Below are positions 48,535-58,053 of a DNA stretch of 64,000 nucleotides, in pieces. A program made the position numbers and the translations under genes. Origin of the DNA: Paraburkholderia sp. SOS3 (GTDB lineage Bacteria; Pseudomonadota; Gammaproteobacteria; Burkholderiales; Burkholderiaceae); contig NZ_CP018811.1 in assembly GCF_001922345.1 (NCBI RefSeq), positions 1,488,001 to 1,552,000 on the forward strand. Direction: 5' to 3'. How positions within the stretch are numbered: position 1 is the first letter of the stretch; every line of letters begins with the position of its first letter. Below the pieces are notes generated by a model. That model was not told where the DNA came from. It saw only the letters and a list, made by a program, of their open reading frames with translations, and ran no database searches.

Positions 48535-49638
48535 TCAATGTTGTCGCCCCCTACGCACCACCAACCACCGCGGCGACTTGAACCGCACGATACTCACATA
48601 AAGCCACACATAAGTCGCCGCAAACACCACAACAAAGCAGAACAGGTGCACCGTATGCCGCCAGAACAGCGTCGCCGGAATCACCGCGATCAGACACAGC
48701 AGCCATAAATACGGCGACGTCAGCGAATTGCGCTGCGTCAGCTCCCGTGCCGTCTTCACGCCCACCGCCCAGCGCATCAACCGCTTATAAACGAGCATAT
48801 GCAGGTGCACGCCATCTGGAATGCCAGGCGACATCCCGCGAATAAACTTCTTCCGGTAGATCGAGAAGCATGTCTCGAAGATCGGGTACATGAACAGCAG
48901 CACCGGATACCACGCCGACACATCGCGATTACGCATCACGAGCATGATCGACAGCTCGCCAAGCATGAACCCGACGAAATAGGCGCCGCCGTCGCCGAGA
49001 AAAATCAGCCCCGCCGGGAAGTTCCAGATAAAGAAGCCCATCACCGCGCCCATCATGATCAGCGACGCCGAGAGCACGACCGGGTCATGCACCTGGAACG
49101 CGACATACCCGAGCGACGCGAACATCATGAACGCGACCATCGACGCAAGCCCGTTGAAGCCGTCGATGATGTTGATCGCGTTCGCGAGCGCCGCGACCGC
49201 CAGCACGGTGACGCCGCACGAAATAGCCGCGTAGGTCAGCAGAAAGTCGAGCGGCGGCACGCTGATGCGTGTAACCGCGATGTGCAGAAGAAAGTAGGCG
49301 AGCGCCGCGGCAGCCATCGTGCAGATAAGGCGCGCCAGCGGCGAAACGCGCTTGGTCAGGTCTTCGATCAGTCCGGCGCCGAACGCGGGCAATCCGCATG
49401 CAACGAGAAACAGAATGCCGTTCGACACGGCCGGATACGCATGCTGCAACTGCACGGCCGAGGCAACGAGGCCCAGCAGAATGCCGATCCCGCCGACACG
49501 CGGCACGGGGTGCGCATGGAATTTCTGGGCGCCCGACAGATCGTTGTCGAGCGAGAACCGTTCATGCAGATGCGCGTAGCGGACGATCAGCAGCGTAATC
49601 AGCAGGGAAACGATGAAACCGAGCGCGAAGCTAAGCAT
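48535..49638 (-). CDS. WecA-type undecaprenyl-phosphate glycosyltransferase
   Basis: A 367-residue second MraY/WecA-family protein. It has VPRVGGIGILLG near residue 48, INIIDGFNGLAS near 152 and IFLGDGGAYFVGF near 203. The sugar is probably GlcNAc-1-P or a relative. The ATG at 49638 gives the usual start with a membrane segment; the frame is open to 49683 but that part is not family-like. It is convergent with the WbpL-like gene 79 bases away, so the locus carries two candidate initiating enzymes. Confidence 0.88.
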   Translation of the reverse strand: MLSFALGFIVSLLITLLIVRYAHLHERFSLDNDLSGAQKFHAHPVPRVGGIGILLGLVASAVQLQHAYPAVSNGILFLVACGLPAFGAGLIEDLTKRVSPLARLICTMAAAALAYFLLHIAVTRISVPPLDFLLTYAAISCGVTVLAVAALANAINIIDGFNGLASMVAFMMFASLGYVAFQVHDPVVLSASLIMMGAVMGFFIWNFPAGLIFLGDGGAYFVGFMLGELSIMLVMRNRDVSAWYPVLLFMYPIFETCFSIYRKKFIRGMSPGIPDGVHLHMLVYKRLMRWAVGVKTARELTQRNSLTSPYLWLLCLIAVIPATLFWRHTVHLFCFVVVFAATYVWLYVSIVRFKSPRWLVVRRGRQH

Positions 49639-49838
49639 GAGAAGAGGCCGGGCAGTGGGCCGGCAGGGGCGGCCCGAACACAAAACGCACGATTATACAA
49701 ATGATCCATGACCCATCCGGCATCGCGCTTGACCGGCGGCTTCTCATGGATTGTCCCTATCAGCCGGCACGGCCCCGCTGCCGATATGACGAGTGCGGAG
49801 ATCTCAGCACGCATCCGCGATCATGTTCGGGAGATTAC

Positions 49839-51473
49839 ATGCTTAAACACATCACCATCCGCGGGGGACTGACTTTCATTATCGTCCTGTTCGTCGCGCT
49901 GCTGCTGACCGTGATCGGCGTCGGTTACGGTTCGCTGAAGGCGACCAACGACGGTCTGCGCGACGCGCAGCGCGGCTCGGCGTCGCTCGCGTCATTGAAT
50001 GCGAGTTCGGAAAAGCTGCTCCAGGTTCGGCTTGCGCTTGGCAGCTATGAAACGCTGTTTAGCGTCGGCAAGGCCACCGAAGCGATGCTCAATGCCGCCC
50101 ATAAGCTGCTTGCCGATTCGAACAACGACTTCCGTGCCTATGCCGATGGCGCGTTCGTCAGCGACGAGGAACGCGCGCTTGCGCAGACGGCCGCCAAGGC
50201 GCGCGCCGCGCTCGTTTCCGAGGCGCTCGAGCCCGAATACAAGGCGCTTGTCGATAACGACTTCAATACGTTCCGCACGATCCAGGGCGAAACCGCGGAC
50301 CACTACTACGCGCCGTACGCCAAAGCGATCGACGCGTTACAGCGATACCAGGCCGACAACCAGCGCCGCGACGCGGAAGCGGCCGCGCGGCAGTTCCGCA
50401 TCTCGGCGATCGCCTTCGGCGGTGTCGGGTTGGCGGCGATCGCGATAGGCGTGCTCGCGCGTATCGCAATGTCGATCGCGTTCGTGCGGCCCATCGAGCG
50501 AACGATCGCGCATTTCCGCAGCATCGCCGCCGGTGATCTGACGGTAGGCGTGCAAAGTCATTCGCGCAACGAAATGGGCCAGCTGCTCGCGGCACTTGCG
50601 CAGATGCGCGATGGCCTTGCGAGCACGGTCTCCGATGTGCGAGGCGGCAGCAACGCGATAGCGCATAGCGTCACGGAAATTGCGGCCGGCAATCTCGATC
50701 TGTCGAATCGCACGGGGCAGCAGGCCGCGGCGCTTGAGCGCACGGCGGCAAGCATCGAGCACATGTCCTCGACGGTCCGCCAGAACGCGGAAAACGCCAA
50801 GGAAGCAAACCGCCTCGCGCAGGGTGCGCTCCAGACAGTGAGTCGCGGTGCGGATGTCGTGAACCGCGTGATCGACACGATGAGCGGCATTACGAATTCG
50901 TCGCGCAAGGTCACGGAGATCACAGGCGTGATCGAAGGGATCGCATTCCAGACGAACATTCTCGCGCTGAACGCAGCGGTTGAAGCGGCGCGCGCAGGTG
51001 AAGACGGCCGCGGTTTTTCCGTCGTGGCGGCCGAGGTTCGCAGTCTCGCGCAGCGCTCGGCGACTGCAGCGAAGGAGATCAAGGATCTGCTCGGCAAGTC
51101 GGCGACGCAGGTCGAGCTCGGTGCGTCTCTGGTCGGCGAAGCGGGCGGCACGATGGCCGATGCGCGTCTGGCCGTCGAACGCATGACCGGCATCATGGGC
51201 GAAATTGAAGACGCTGCCGATGCACAGCGTGCGCGCATCGAACAGGTCAATCAGGAGATCGCGCAGATCGATCAGGTCACGCAGAACAATGCAGCGCTAG
51301 TCGAACAGGCTGCCGCAGCGGCGAAATCGCTGGAGGAACAGACCGATGCCTTGAGGCAGGCGGTCGCGGTGTTCAGGCTAGGTAGTGGCGCCGGCGAGTT
51401 TGCTCATCACGACGCGCCTGTCCGCGACGTAGCCGCGCACTCGCCGATGCCCGCCGCCGCCATGGCCGTATAA
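49839..51473 (+). CDS. Methyl-accepting chemotaxis protein
   Basis: A 544-residue receptor with the Tar-like plan: a membrane segment at about 10-30, a periplasmic four-helix ligand domain to about 185, a second membrane segment, a HAMP linker (about 212-265), then the long signalling coiled coil with [21 protein letters not shown] at its tip for CheA/CheW contact. No C-terminal pentapeptide for CheR is visible. The ATG at 49839 has GGGAG upstream; the frame is open to 49701. It is unrelated in function to the polysaccharide genes beside it. Confidence 0.93.
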   Translation: MLKHITIRGGLTFIIVLFVALLLTVIGVGYGSLKATNDGLRDAQRGSASLASLNASSEKLLQVRLALGSYETLFSVGKATEAMLNAAHKLLADSNNDFRAYADGAFVSDEERALAQTAAKARAALVSEALEPEYKALVDNDFNTFRTIQGETADHYYAPYAKAIDALQRYQADNQRRDAEAAARQFRISAIAFGGVGLAAIAIGVLARIAMSIAFVRPIERTIAHFRSIAAGDLTVGVQSHSRNEMGQLLAALAQMRDGLASTVSDVRGGSNAIAHSVTEIAAGNLDLSNRTGQQAAALERTAASIEHMSSTVRQNAENAKEANRLAQGALQTVSRGADVVNRVIDTMSGITNSSRKVTEITGVIEGIAFQTNILALNAAVEAARAGEDGRGFSVVAAEVRSLAQRSATAAKEIKDLLGKSATQVELGASLVGEAGGTMADARLAVERMTGIMGEIEDAADAQRARIEQVNQEIAQIDQVTQNNAALVEQAAAAAKSLEEQTDALRQAVAVFRLGSGAGEFAHHDAPVRDVAAHSPMPAAAMAV

Positions 51474-51491
51474 GCGGATGTGCGCGCCGCT

Positions 51492-52517
51492 TCAGTTGCG
51501 AACCACGGACTCCATGCGTATTTCGCTGCTGACCTCGCCACTCTGAGCCGGGGCGCTACTGTGCACATAGTCGATCGCCTCGACGACCTCTGCGACGGTC
51601 GGCACGACGCCATCGCCGCCGATCGACGTCGAGCGGTAGGGCGCCTGGTTGCCTGAGTGGACGGACGACGTTACGGTGAAGATCATGACCGTGCGCTTGC
51701 CGAGCGCATGTGCAAGATGCGCGAAACCGGTATCGACGCCTACGACGAGCGCCGACGCGTCGATCATCTGTGCAATGGCGGTCACGCTCAACTGCGGCAG
51801 CAGGTGGGCTTGCGGCGCCTGCCCGATGATCTTCTGCGCTTCTTCGCGCTCGGCTGTCGAACCCCAAGGCAAAACCACATGGAAACCGCGTTGGACGAGT
51901 TCCTTTGCCACCGCGACCCAATGTTCAGTGGGCCACTTCTTGTCGTCCTTGGACGTCGCATGAAACAGCACGGCAAGCGGAGCTCCGCCCGTGTCGACGA
52001 TCGGCTGGGTCGGGCGCGGAATCCGCAGGTTGTAGACGGCAGGATTGTCGGCGCGATAGCCGAGCGCATCGGCTACCGTGTCGCGCATGCCTTGCCATGC
52101 ATTGACGTCCTGTCGCGGCACGAAGCGGTGCGTATAGGCAAAAGCGGCGCCCTGTTCCCCGAGATTTTTCGAGTGATAACCATAGCGCCGCGCCGAACGC
52201 GTGAGAAACGCGATGATTGCGCTTTTATACACCCCGTGAATATCCATCACCGCGTCATAGCGGTGCGCGCGCAATTCCGATATCGACGCGAAAATCGCCT
52301 TGAAATCCGACCAGCGTCGCGCCTTTTTAAAACGACGCAGCGGCGCGCATAGCACACGGTCAATGCCTTCATTCCAGTGCGCGACATCGGCGAACACTTC
52401 ATCGCATGCCCAGTCGACCACGACGCCGGGAAAGGCGCGCTTCAAGTCCGCGACGACGGGCTGCGCCTGAATGACGTCGCCCAGTGACGTGACTTTGATG
52501 ACGAGGATTCGCTTCAT
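51492..52517 (-). CDS. waaC: LPS heptosyltransferase I
   Basis: A 341-residue GT9 enzyme that adds the first heptose to Kdo2-lipid A. MKRILVIKVTSLGDVIQAQPVV is the family start, WACDEVFAD near 39 and a VVGVDTGFAHLAHALGKRT segment near 265 form the ADP-heptose site. The ATG at 52517 is chosen on that start; the frame runs on to 52931 over the divergent gene but is not family-like. It is divergent from a core-type GT2 gene 195 bases away. Confidence 0.95.
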   Translation of the reverse strand: MKRILVIKVTSLGDVIQAQPVVADLKRAFPGVVVDWACDEVFADVAHWNEGIDRVLCAPLRRFKKARRWSDFKAIFASISELRAHRYDAVMDIHGVYKSAIIAFLTRSARRYGYHSKNLGEQGAAFAYTHRFVPRQDVNAWQGMRDTVADALGYRADNPAVYNLRIPRPTQPIVDTGGAPLAVLFHATSKDDKKWPTEHWVAVAKELVQRGFHVVLPWGSTAEREEAQKIIGQAPQAHLLPQLSVTAIAQMIDASALVVGVDTGFAHLAHALGKRTVMIFTVTSSVHSGNQAPYRSTSIGGDGVVPTVAEVVEAIDYVHSSAPAQSGEVSSEIRMESVVRN

Positions 52518-52712
52518 GGATAGCCCACAGATAATGTTTCGATGCCCGGAATCAAACCCGCGATCAAAAGCGTCGAGATGGGCATGGAATGGGATCGGCA
52601 AGTGCGGCATTCTAGCAGCGGCGGAACCCGATAGGAATGCGGGCTTGGCGTCGAGCCAACTTGCAGTAAGGGAACGGTATACTCCTTTTCCTTTTGCATC
52701 GAGACCCGTGCA

Positions 52713-53495
52713 ATGCCAGAACAGTTGCGTGCTTCGTCCCGGCCGACCTTGGGCGTTGCGATCATCGCGCTCAATAGCGCAACGCGCCTTGCGCAATGCC
52801 TTGAGGCCGCCGCATTTGCCGACGAGATCGTGGTGATCGACGGCGGCAGCACCGACGGCACGGCGGCCATTGCCGAAGCGCATGGTGCACGCGTGCTTGC
52901 CGAGCGCGAGTGGCCGGGCTTCGGTCCGCAAAAGAACCGGGCCTTAGCCGCGCTATCCACCGACTGGATCCTTTCCATCGATACGGACGAAGTCGTGACG
53001 CCTGAACTTGCGGCCTCGATTCGCGCCGCGATTGAGGCGCCGCGCGCCGAAGTTTATGCAGTCGACCGCTTATCGAATTTTTGCGGCCATTGGGTGCGCC
53101 ATAGCGGCTGGTATCCGGATTGGATACCGAGACTTTTCAAACGCGGTGCGGCGCGCTTTTCAGACGATCTCGTGCACGAGCGGCTCGTATTCGAATCGCC
53201 TGCGGCAAATCTCACTGGCAAGTTGTTGCATTACTCCTACGATGACTTCGACACCGTGTTGCATAAACTCAACGCATATTCGAGCGCTGGCGCACGTCAA
53301 CGGCTTGAACGGGGCGCGCACGGCGGGCTCGCGCGCGCTTTGGGGCATGGATTTTGGACCTTCGTGCGCAGTTACGTGCTTAAACGAGGGTTTCTCGACG
53401 GACGGGCCGGCCTTATAATCGCGATATCGAGCGCGGAGGGCAGCTATTATCGCTATCTGAAGCTAATGCTCGCGGGGGCCATTAAAAAGAAGTAG
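52713..53495 (+). CDS. WaaE/KdtX-like GT2 (LPS core)
   Basis: A 260-residue GT2: VAIIALNSATRLAQCLEAA, VVIDGGSTDGTAAIA and SIDTDEVVTPEL, with the H-x-x-W patterns near residue 120 typical of WaaE/KdtX. These enzymes add glucose to the inner core heptose. It lies opposite waaC and 61 bases before another GT2, which fits a core assembly group. A TATACT box is at 52678, without a good -35 box. Confidence 0.88.
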   Translation: MPEQLRASSRPTLGVAIIALNSATRLAQCLEAAAFADEIVVIDGGSTDGTAAIAEAHGARVLAEREWPGFGPQKNRALAALSTDWILSIDTDEVVTPELAASIRAAIEAPRAEVYAVDRLSNFCGHWVRHSGWYPDWIPRLFKRGAARFSDDLVHERLVFESPAANLTGKLLHYSYDDFDTVLHKLNAYSSAGARQRLERGAHGGLARALGHGFWTFVRSYVLKRGFLDGRAGLIIAISSAEGSYYRYLKLMLAGAIKKK

Positions 53496-53556
53496 AAGCT
53501 AGCGGGGCTAATGGCAAAGGTTGAAAATAACCAACCAGCATAAAAAGAAGTGAAAA

Positions 53557-54453
53557 ATGGCAGACATAAAAAAGACCAACGAGCTTATTTCGGTCATCGT
53601 CACGACCTACAACCGTCCTGATGCTTTGCAACTGGTGCTCGACGCATGCTTCGCGCAGACGGACCGCAACTTCGAGATCGTGATAGCCGATGACGGCTCC
53701 GGCATGTCGACGCGCGAAATGATCGAGCGAATAGCACAACGGGCGGCGGTGCCCGTTACTCACGTCTGGCAACCGGACAGAGGTTTCCGTGCAGCAGCGA
53801 GCCGCAACAAGGGCATTGCGCGCGCGCGTGGCGAGTACCTGATTTTCCTCGACGGCGATTGTGTGCCTCAACGCGATTTCATCGCGCGGCACCGGGCGCT
53901 TGCGGCGCCGCGTACGGTTGTCACCGGCAGCCGCGTTTTGCTTGGCCAGAAGCTGACTAAAGCGGCGCTCGCCCGACGTCTGCCGATTTATCAACTGTCG
54001 ACATGGTTCTGGCTGCGCCAGCGCGCGACGGGGCAGATCAACAAGTTGCTGCCGTTGCTGACTCGGTTGCCTGATATCTCCCGGCGCCGGGTGAATGGTT
54101 TCGTCTGGCGCGGCATCAAGACGTGCAATCTGGCCGCGTGGCGTTCGGACATCGAAGCGATAAACGGCTTCGACGAAACCTTCACGGGCTGGGGACACGA
54201 AGACGCCGATCTCGTGGCTCGCCTGCACAATGCGGGCGTCGCGAGAAAGAACGGATTCTGTGCGACGGAGGTGCTGCATCTGTGGCATGCACACGAAGCG
54301 CGAGACAGAGAAAAGCAAAACCAGGAACGTGTGATTGCCCGGCTTGCTGAGGGCACCACGCGCGCCGAGCGCGGGCTCCACGAACCGGAGCGCGCCGTTG
54401 AAGAGAACCCGCACGCGGATGTGATCGACACACCGTCTTTATTGGAGCAGTGA
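53557..54453 (+). CDS. GT2 glycosyltransferase
   Basis: A 298-residue GT2 with VIVTTYNRPDALQLVL near residue 13, IADDGSG near 48, FLDGDCVPQRDF near 94 (the DxD site) and GWGHEDADLVARL near 210, the last like the galactosyltransferase C-terminal motif. It is probably an LPS core or O-antigen transferase, from its place between the WaaE-like gene and the ligase. The C-terminal 60 residues are charged and variable. Confidence 0.85.
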   Translation: MADIKKTNELISVIVTTYNRPDALQLVLDACFAQTDRNFEIVIADDGSGMSTREMIERIAQRAAVPVTHVWQPDRGFRAAASRNKGIARARGEYLIFLDGDCVPQRDFIARHRALAAPRTVVTGSRVLLGQKLTKAALARRLPIYQLSTWFWLRQRATGQINKLLPLLTRLPDISRRRVNGFVWRGIKTCNLAAWRSDIEAINGFDETFTGWGHEDADLVARLHNAGVARKNGFCATEVLHLWHAHEARDREKQNQERVIARLAEGTTRAERGLHEPERAVEENPHADVIDTPSLLEQ

Positions 54454-54454
54454 A

Positions 54455-55774
54455 TTGCAAGTATCGATGCAGGACATCCGAAAAACTCCCTCGTACCGCA
54501 TCACGGCTGCGCGTGGCTGCGCGGTTCTCGCGCTTTGCATGGTGCCGATATCGACAGCGGTGACTAACATCGCGTGTGCGCTCTTTGTGCTTGTGTTGCT
54601 TAGCGCTCCGGAGTTCTGGCGCAATCTGCCGTCGGTGCTTCGTCACCGCTCGGCGCTGTCGGCGCTGCTATTGTTCGGCGCTCTGCTGGTCGGTGTGGGT
54701 TATACCGTGGCGCCGCATTCGGAAGCGTGGTCCTGGCTTGGCAAGTATGTGAAGCTGCTGATCCTGCCGTTTGCCGTCGTCGCTTTCGAAGACGCCGACG
54801 CGAACTGGCAGGCTATCGTGCGCCGCAGTCTGTTCGTGACGCTCGCTGTCGTGGCCGTGCTGTCGACGACGAACTACATCGGCCTGACCGCGCTTGGCCC
54901 CGCGCATAATCCGCTGGAGCCTGATACACGCGCATGGGTGTTCAAGAATCGTATTTCAGGCGGCATGCTGAGCGCGCTTCTGTTCTACCAGGCTGCCGAT
55001 CTGGCATTGGCGGCACGCAGCTCCCGTTGGCGCCTCGTTCTGGCGGCGGTTGCCGCGCTCGCATTCGTCAACGTGCTCGTGATGCTTCAGGGCCGAACGG
55101 CGCAGATCGTTGCACTGATCTTCTTGCTGGTTGTGGCGGCGCGGTTGTCGTTTATTAACCGCAGTCAGCTGCGCTTGCATCCGGTGCTTTGCGGCGCGGG
55201 TCTCATCGCGGTTGCCGGGTTGACGCTGGCGGTGGCGTGTTCGGTGCCAAGCGGGCGATTGCTGCAGGTGGCCTCGGAAGTGCGGGAGTATCGCCAGACA
55301 GATGCCGTGACCTCATCTGGTTTGCGCCTCGAGTGGTACCGCAAGAGCCTGGAACTGATCAAGCAAAGGCCGGTTTTCGGATACGGCACGGCTGGCCTCG
55401 GCACCGAGTTCAAAAAGCTGACTGCCGGCAAGACTGGCGCGGAAGGTCTGCCGACTCATAACCCCCATAACGAATATCTGCTGCTAGGCGTGCAGCTGGG
55501 CGGGCTCGGCATCGCGCTGTTTATCAATCTGCTCGTGCAAATCGCCCGTGATGCGATGGCGCTCGAGCGACGGTCCAGACATTTGCTCCTGGCTTGGCTC
55601 GCCGCATTTGCGCTCGGTTGTCTCGCTAACTCGATGCTGCTCGACTTCACTGAAGGGCACATGCTGGTGCTGCTTGCCGGCATTCTGCTCGGCTGCGGCT
55701 ATCGCCGCAGCGCTGCGACAAGCGGTGAACACTTGAACAGTCAGGCCGGTATCGCCGCGCCGCGAATCGCGTGA
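54455..55774 (+). CDS. O-antigen ligase family protein
   Basis: A 439-residue membrane protein with about 11 segments and the Wzy_C/WaaL signature: EWYRKSLELIKQRPVFGYG and HNPHNEYLLLGVQLGG around residues 290-350, in the large periplasmic loop. It should join finished O-antigen to lipid A-core. A TTG start at 54455 has GGAG 7 bases upstream; an ATG at 54467 is an alternative. It follows two core-type GT2 genes, the standard place for waaL. A second member of the family is at 59250. Confidence 0.85.
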   Translation: MQVSMQDIRKTPSYRITAARGCAVLALCMVPISTAVTNIACALFVLVLLSAPEFWRNLPSVLRHRSALSALLLFGALLVGVGYTVAPHSEAWSWLGKYVKLLILPFAVVAFEDADANWQAIVRRSLFVTLAVVAVLSTTNYIGLTALGPAHNPLEPDTRAWVFKNRISGGMLSALLFYQAADLALAARSSRWRLVLAAVAALAFVNVLVMLQGRTAQIVALIFLLVVAARLSFINRSQLRLHPVLCGAGLIAVAGLTLAVACSVPSGRLLQVASEVREYRQTDAVTSSGLRLEWYRKSLELIKQRPVFGYGTAGLGTEFKKLTAGKTGAEGLPTHNPHNEYLLLGVQLGGLGIALFINLLVQIARDAMALERRSRHLLLAWLAAFALGCLANSMLLDFTEGHMLVLLAGILLGCGYRRSAATSGEHLNSQAGIAAPRIA

Positions 55775-55776
55775 AA

Positions 55777-57660
55777 TCAATGGCCGTTGCGTAACGACAC
55801 ACGGCACCATTGATAGAGAAGTGTGCCTTTACCAATGCCTGCCCGGTATGGCACGCATGTCGATGGATCAAGCGTAAAGCCGTGACGCTCGAACATCGGC
55901 AGCGCTGGTGCGAGGGCGGCTCGATTCTCCGCGGTCATGTCCCTAACGTCATCGGGCCGCAAGCCGAGTTTGCATTGTTTGTCTGCCTCCTTCGACGGCG
56001 CGATGGCTGCATGCAAATGCAGACGCGTCACCACCCAACGTAGCGCGTTGCATCCGCTTTCGCTGCGCGTAAATCCAATTTTGTCAATGATTGCGTTCGC
56101 ACCTGCGACGTTATCAATTCGCCAGTTATATTCGCCGTCCACGATCGCGTAGATTGGTCCGCCCCGCTGCCTTGCTACTTCACGCATACGACTGTAAAAC
56201 GCGGGGGCCGCCGGAAAGCTACTGTCGATTTGCGTGAACGCGACTTGATCCGGAAACAGCGTCGCGATCCAAGCCCACGCGCGCGCTCGCGTTGTCGCCA
56301 GAATAACTGTCGTTCGTTGCGGCTCCGCAATGGATGGCAATTCCGCATGCCAAAGCGGATCAGACCAGCCTTCATGCCCCCAGGTGCGCGCGCCGCCCGT
56401 AACAACCACGGCGCTTGCAATCACCAGAAGCCAACCGGCAAGTCTCTGTGCCGGTCGATACGGTAGCAGCCTCTGCGCAAGCACCCACACAACAAGCGGC
56501 ACCAGCACCTCGACCACAACGATATAGCGATAAATGCTGAAGCCTTCCATCCAGAGGAAGTAACCCAGCGCCACGAACACGACGACAAAGCGCGCACGCG
56601 GCTCGATGGTGGCTGCAGTCGCGCGGCGGCGCGTAATCCACCGCATACTGGCCACGCCCAACCACACCCAGAACAGCACATAAACGATGGGCCAGATAAT
56701 CTGCCGGATCGGCGTTTCCCCGACGCGGTGCGAATTCAGCGTGAAGAGGAATGGCCACAACACCGTCTCGAACCATCCGTGTGGCCGCCAGCGCGGGTCG
56801 CCCATCACATCAGGCTGCGCGAGCGGAGTAGGAAAGTACGCGCCGAATTGCGGATACAGCGGATTGCCGAACGTCTTCCACATGTGGACTAGCCAGTAGC
56901 TGCCCGTTGCGGCGAAGCCCACCAGTACGCCCACGCCGAACACGAAGGCAATGCGAAGCCTGACGACGCCTCGAGCGGGATAGAACAACAGCGCCGCGCA
57001 CATTGCGACGGCATAGACTGCATTGGTCAGCTTCAGCCCTACGCCCAGCCCGGCAAGCACGCCGGCAGCAACGCAGATCGCCGTCGCACGCCCGGCCCAG
57101 GCGCCCAGCCGTTCCCAGTTCGACAGCAACACTGCCAACGCCGCAAGGCTGAAAAGCGCCGTCGTGTCGTCGCCCATCGAGTTGCCGAGCCCGGACAGGA
57201 AATTGGCCGTGAGACAGCCGGCCAAGGCAAGCAACAGCGGGACGCGGTATCGGTCTTCGGCAGGTAGAGACGAAAGGGTGCTCTGCGCGATCGACAGGAT
57301 GAAGACGAAGCTCAGCCCGTGCAGCGCCCCCATGAAAAATCCGACCATGCGCGATGGCAGATGCGTATTCGCGAGATAGAACAGCGTGTCGAGTAGCGGA
57401 TTGAAGTAGGACTGCACGCCCGCAGGCGCCATATCCGTCAGCAGCTTGCCGTGCAGCCATGCGAACGGGTTGTACATGTGATAGTTGTACAGATCCCAAT
57501 TTGCGTCGGCGCCGAGCCACAACGAATACAACCCGAACAGCAATGGCACGACGATACGCGCGCGCTGCAACGCACTCGCGTTGTTCAGATCGATTGCGCA
57601 GAGACGCGCAAACCATCCGGATGCGTGACGTGAAGAACGAGGCCTCGAAGCAGTTTGCAT
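55777..57660 (-). CDS. Large polytopic membrane protein, possibly GT-C type
   Basis: A 627-residue protein with about 11 membrane segments and a soluble C-terminus after residue 440. The N-terminal ADANWDLYNYHMYNPFAW, with an acidic pair in the first outer loop, is a pattern like the D/E-containing loop of GT-C glycosyltransferases. It lies 3 bases after gtrA and downstream of a gtrB-like GT2, the place of the type-specific acceptor transferase (Gtr(X)) in Gtr systems. I do not recognise the family with certainty. Confidence 0.65.
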   Translation of the reverse strand: MQTASRPRSSRHASGWFARLCAIDLNNASALQRARIVVPLLFGLYSLWLGADANWDLYNYHMYNPFAWLHGKLLTDMAPAGVQSYFNPLLDTLFYLANTHLPSRMVGFFMGALHGLSFVFILSIAQSTLSSLPAEDRYRVPLLLALAGCLTANFLSGLGNSMGDDTTALFSLAALAVLLSNWERLGAWAGRATAICVAAGVLAGLGVGLKLTNAVYAVAMCAALLFYPARGVVRLRIAFVFGVGVLVGFAATGSYWLVHMWKTFGNPLYPQFGAYFPTPLAQPDVMGDPRWRPHGWFETVLWPFLFTLNSHRVGETPIRQIIWPIVYVLFWVWLGVASMRWITRRRATAATIEPRARFVVVFVALGYFLWMEGFSIYRYIVVVEVLVPLVVWVLAQRLLPYRPAQRLAGWLLVIASAVVVTGGARTWGHEGWSDPLWHAELPSIAEPQRTTVILATTRARAWAWIATLFPDQVAFTQIDSSFPAAPAFYSRMREVARQRGGPIYAIVDGEYNWRIDNVAGANAIIDKIGFTRSESGCNALRWVVTRLHLHAAIAPSKEADKQCKLGLRPDDVRDMTAENRAALAPALPMFERHGFTLDPSTCVPYRAGIGKGTLLYQWCRVSLRNGH

Positions 57661-57663
57661 CTT

Positions 57664-58053
57664 TTAATGCCCCGGTTTATAGACCCAATGCCGGGCCACC
57701 AGAAAATTGAAAACAAGCCCCGCAAGCGACCCCGCTGCCACCGCGAACAACGGCAGCACCGCATTCTTCGGCAACACCGCGACCGCCGCGCAATACGCGC
57801 CGTAGTTGACGAGCCCTCCGCCGCACATCGCAAGCAGATAGCGCCCGCCTTCCCGCCAGATCGAACCGCCCCTGGCCGGCGCAAACGTAAACCGCCGGTT
57901 CAACTGCCACGTCGTATAGACCGCGGCAAGAAACGACACCGCGCGCCCGAGGTAATACCCCGCACCAAGATGCAGACACAGATAAAGCACCGAAGCATCG
58001 ACGACGAACCCAACCGTGCCGACGATGACGAATCGCAAGAGCTGACTATTCAT
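57664..58053 (-). CDS. gtrA: GtrA-family membrane protein
   Basis: A 129-residue protein with four membrane segments. LLRFVIVGTVGFVVDAS at the start and the NRRFTF motif near 61, with NFLVARHWVY near the end, are the GtrA signature. GtrA is thought to flip bactoprenol-linked glucose across the inner membrane. The ATG at 58053 overlaps the end of the GT2 gene upstream by 8 bases, so the two are coupled. Confidence 0.92.
   Translation of the reverse strand: MNSQLLRFVIVGTVGFVVDASVLYLCLHLGAGYYLGRAVSFLAAVYTTWQLNRRFTFAPARGGSIWREGGRYLLAMCGGGLVNYGAYCAAVAVLPKNAVLPLFAVAAGSLAGLVFNFLVARHWVYKPGH

Noticed and set aside
52518..52931. N-terminal extension of the waaC frame
   Set aside because: The family begins MKRILVIK at 52517; the extra part overlaps the divergent GT2 gene and has no similarity.
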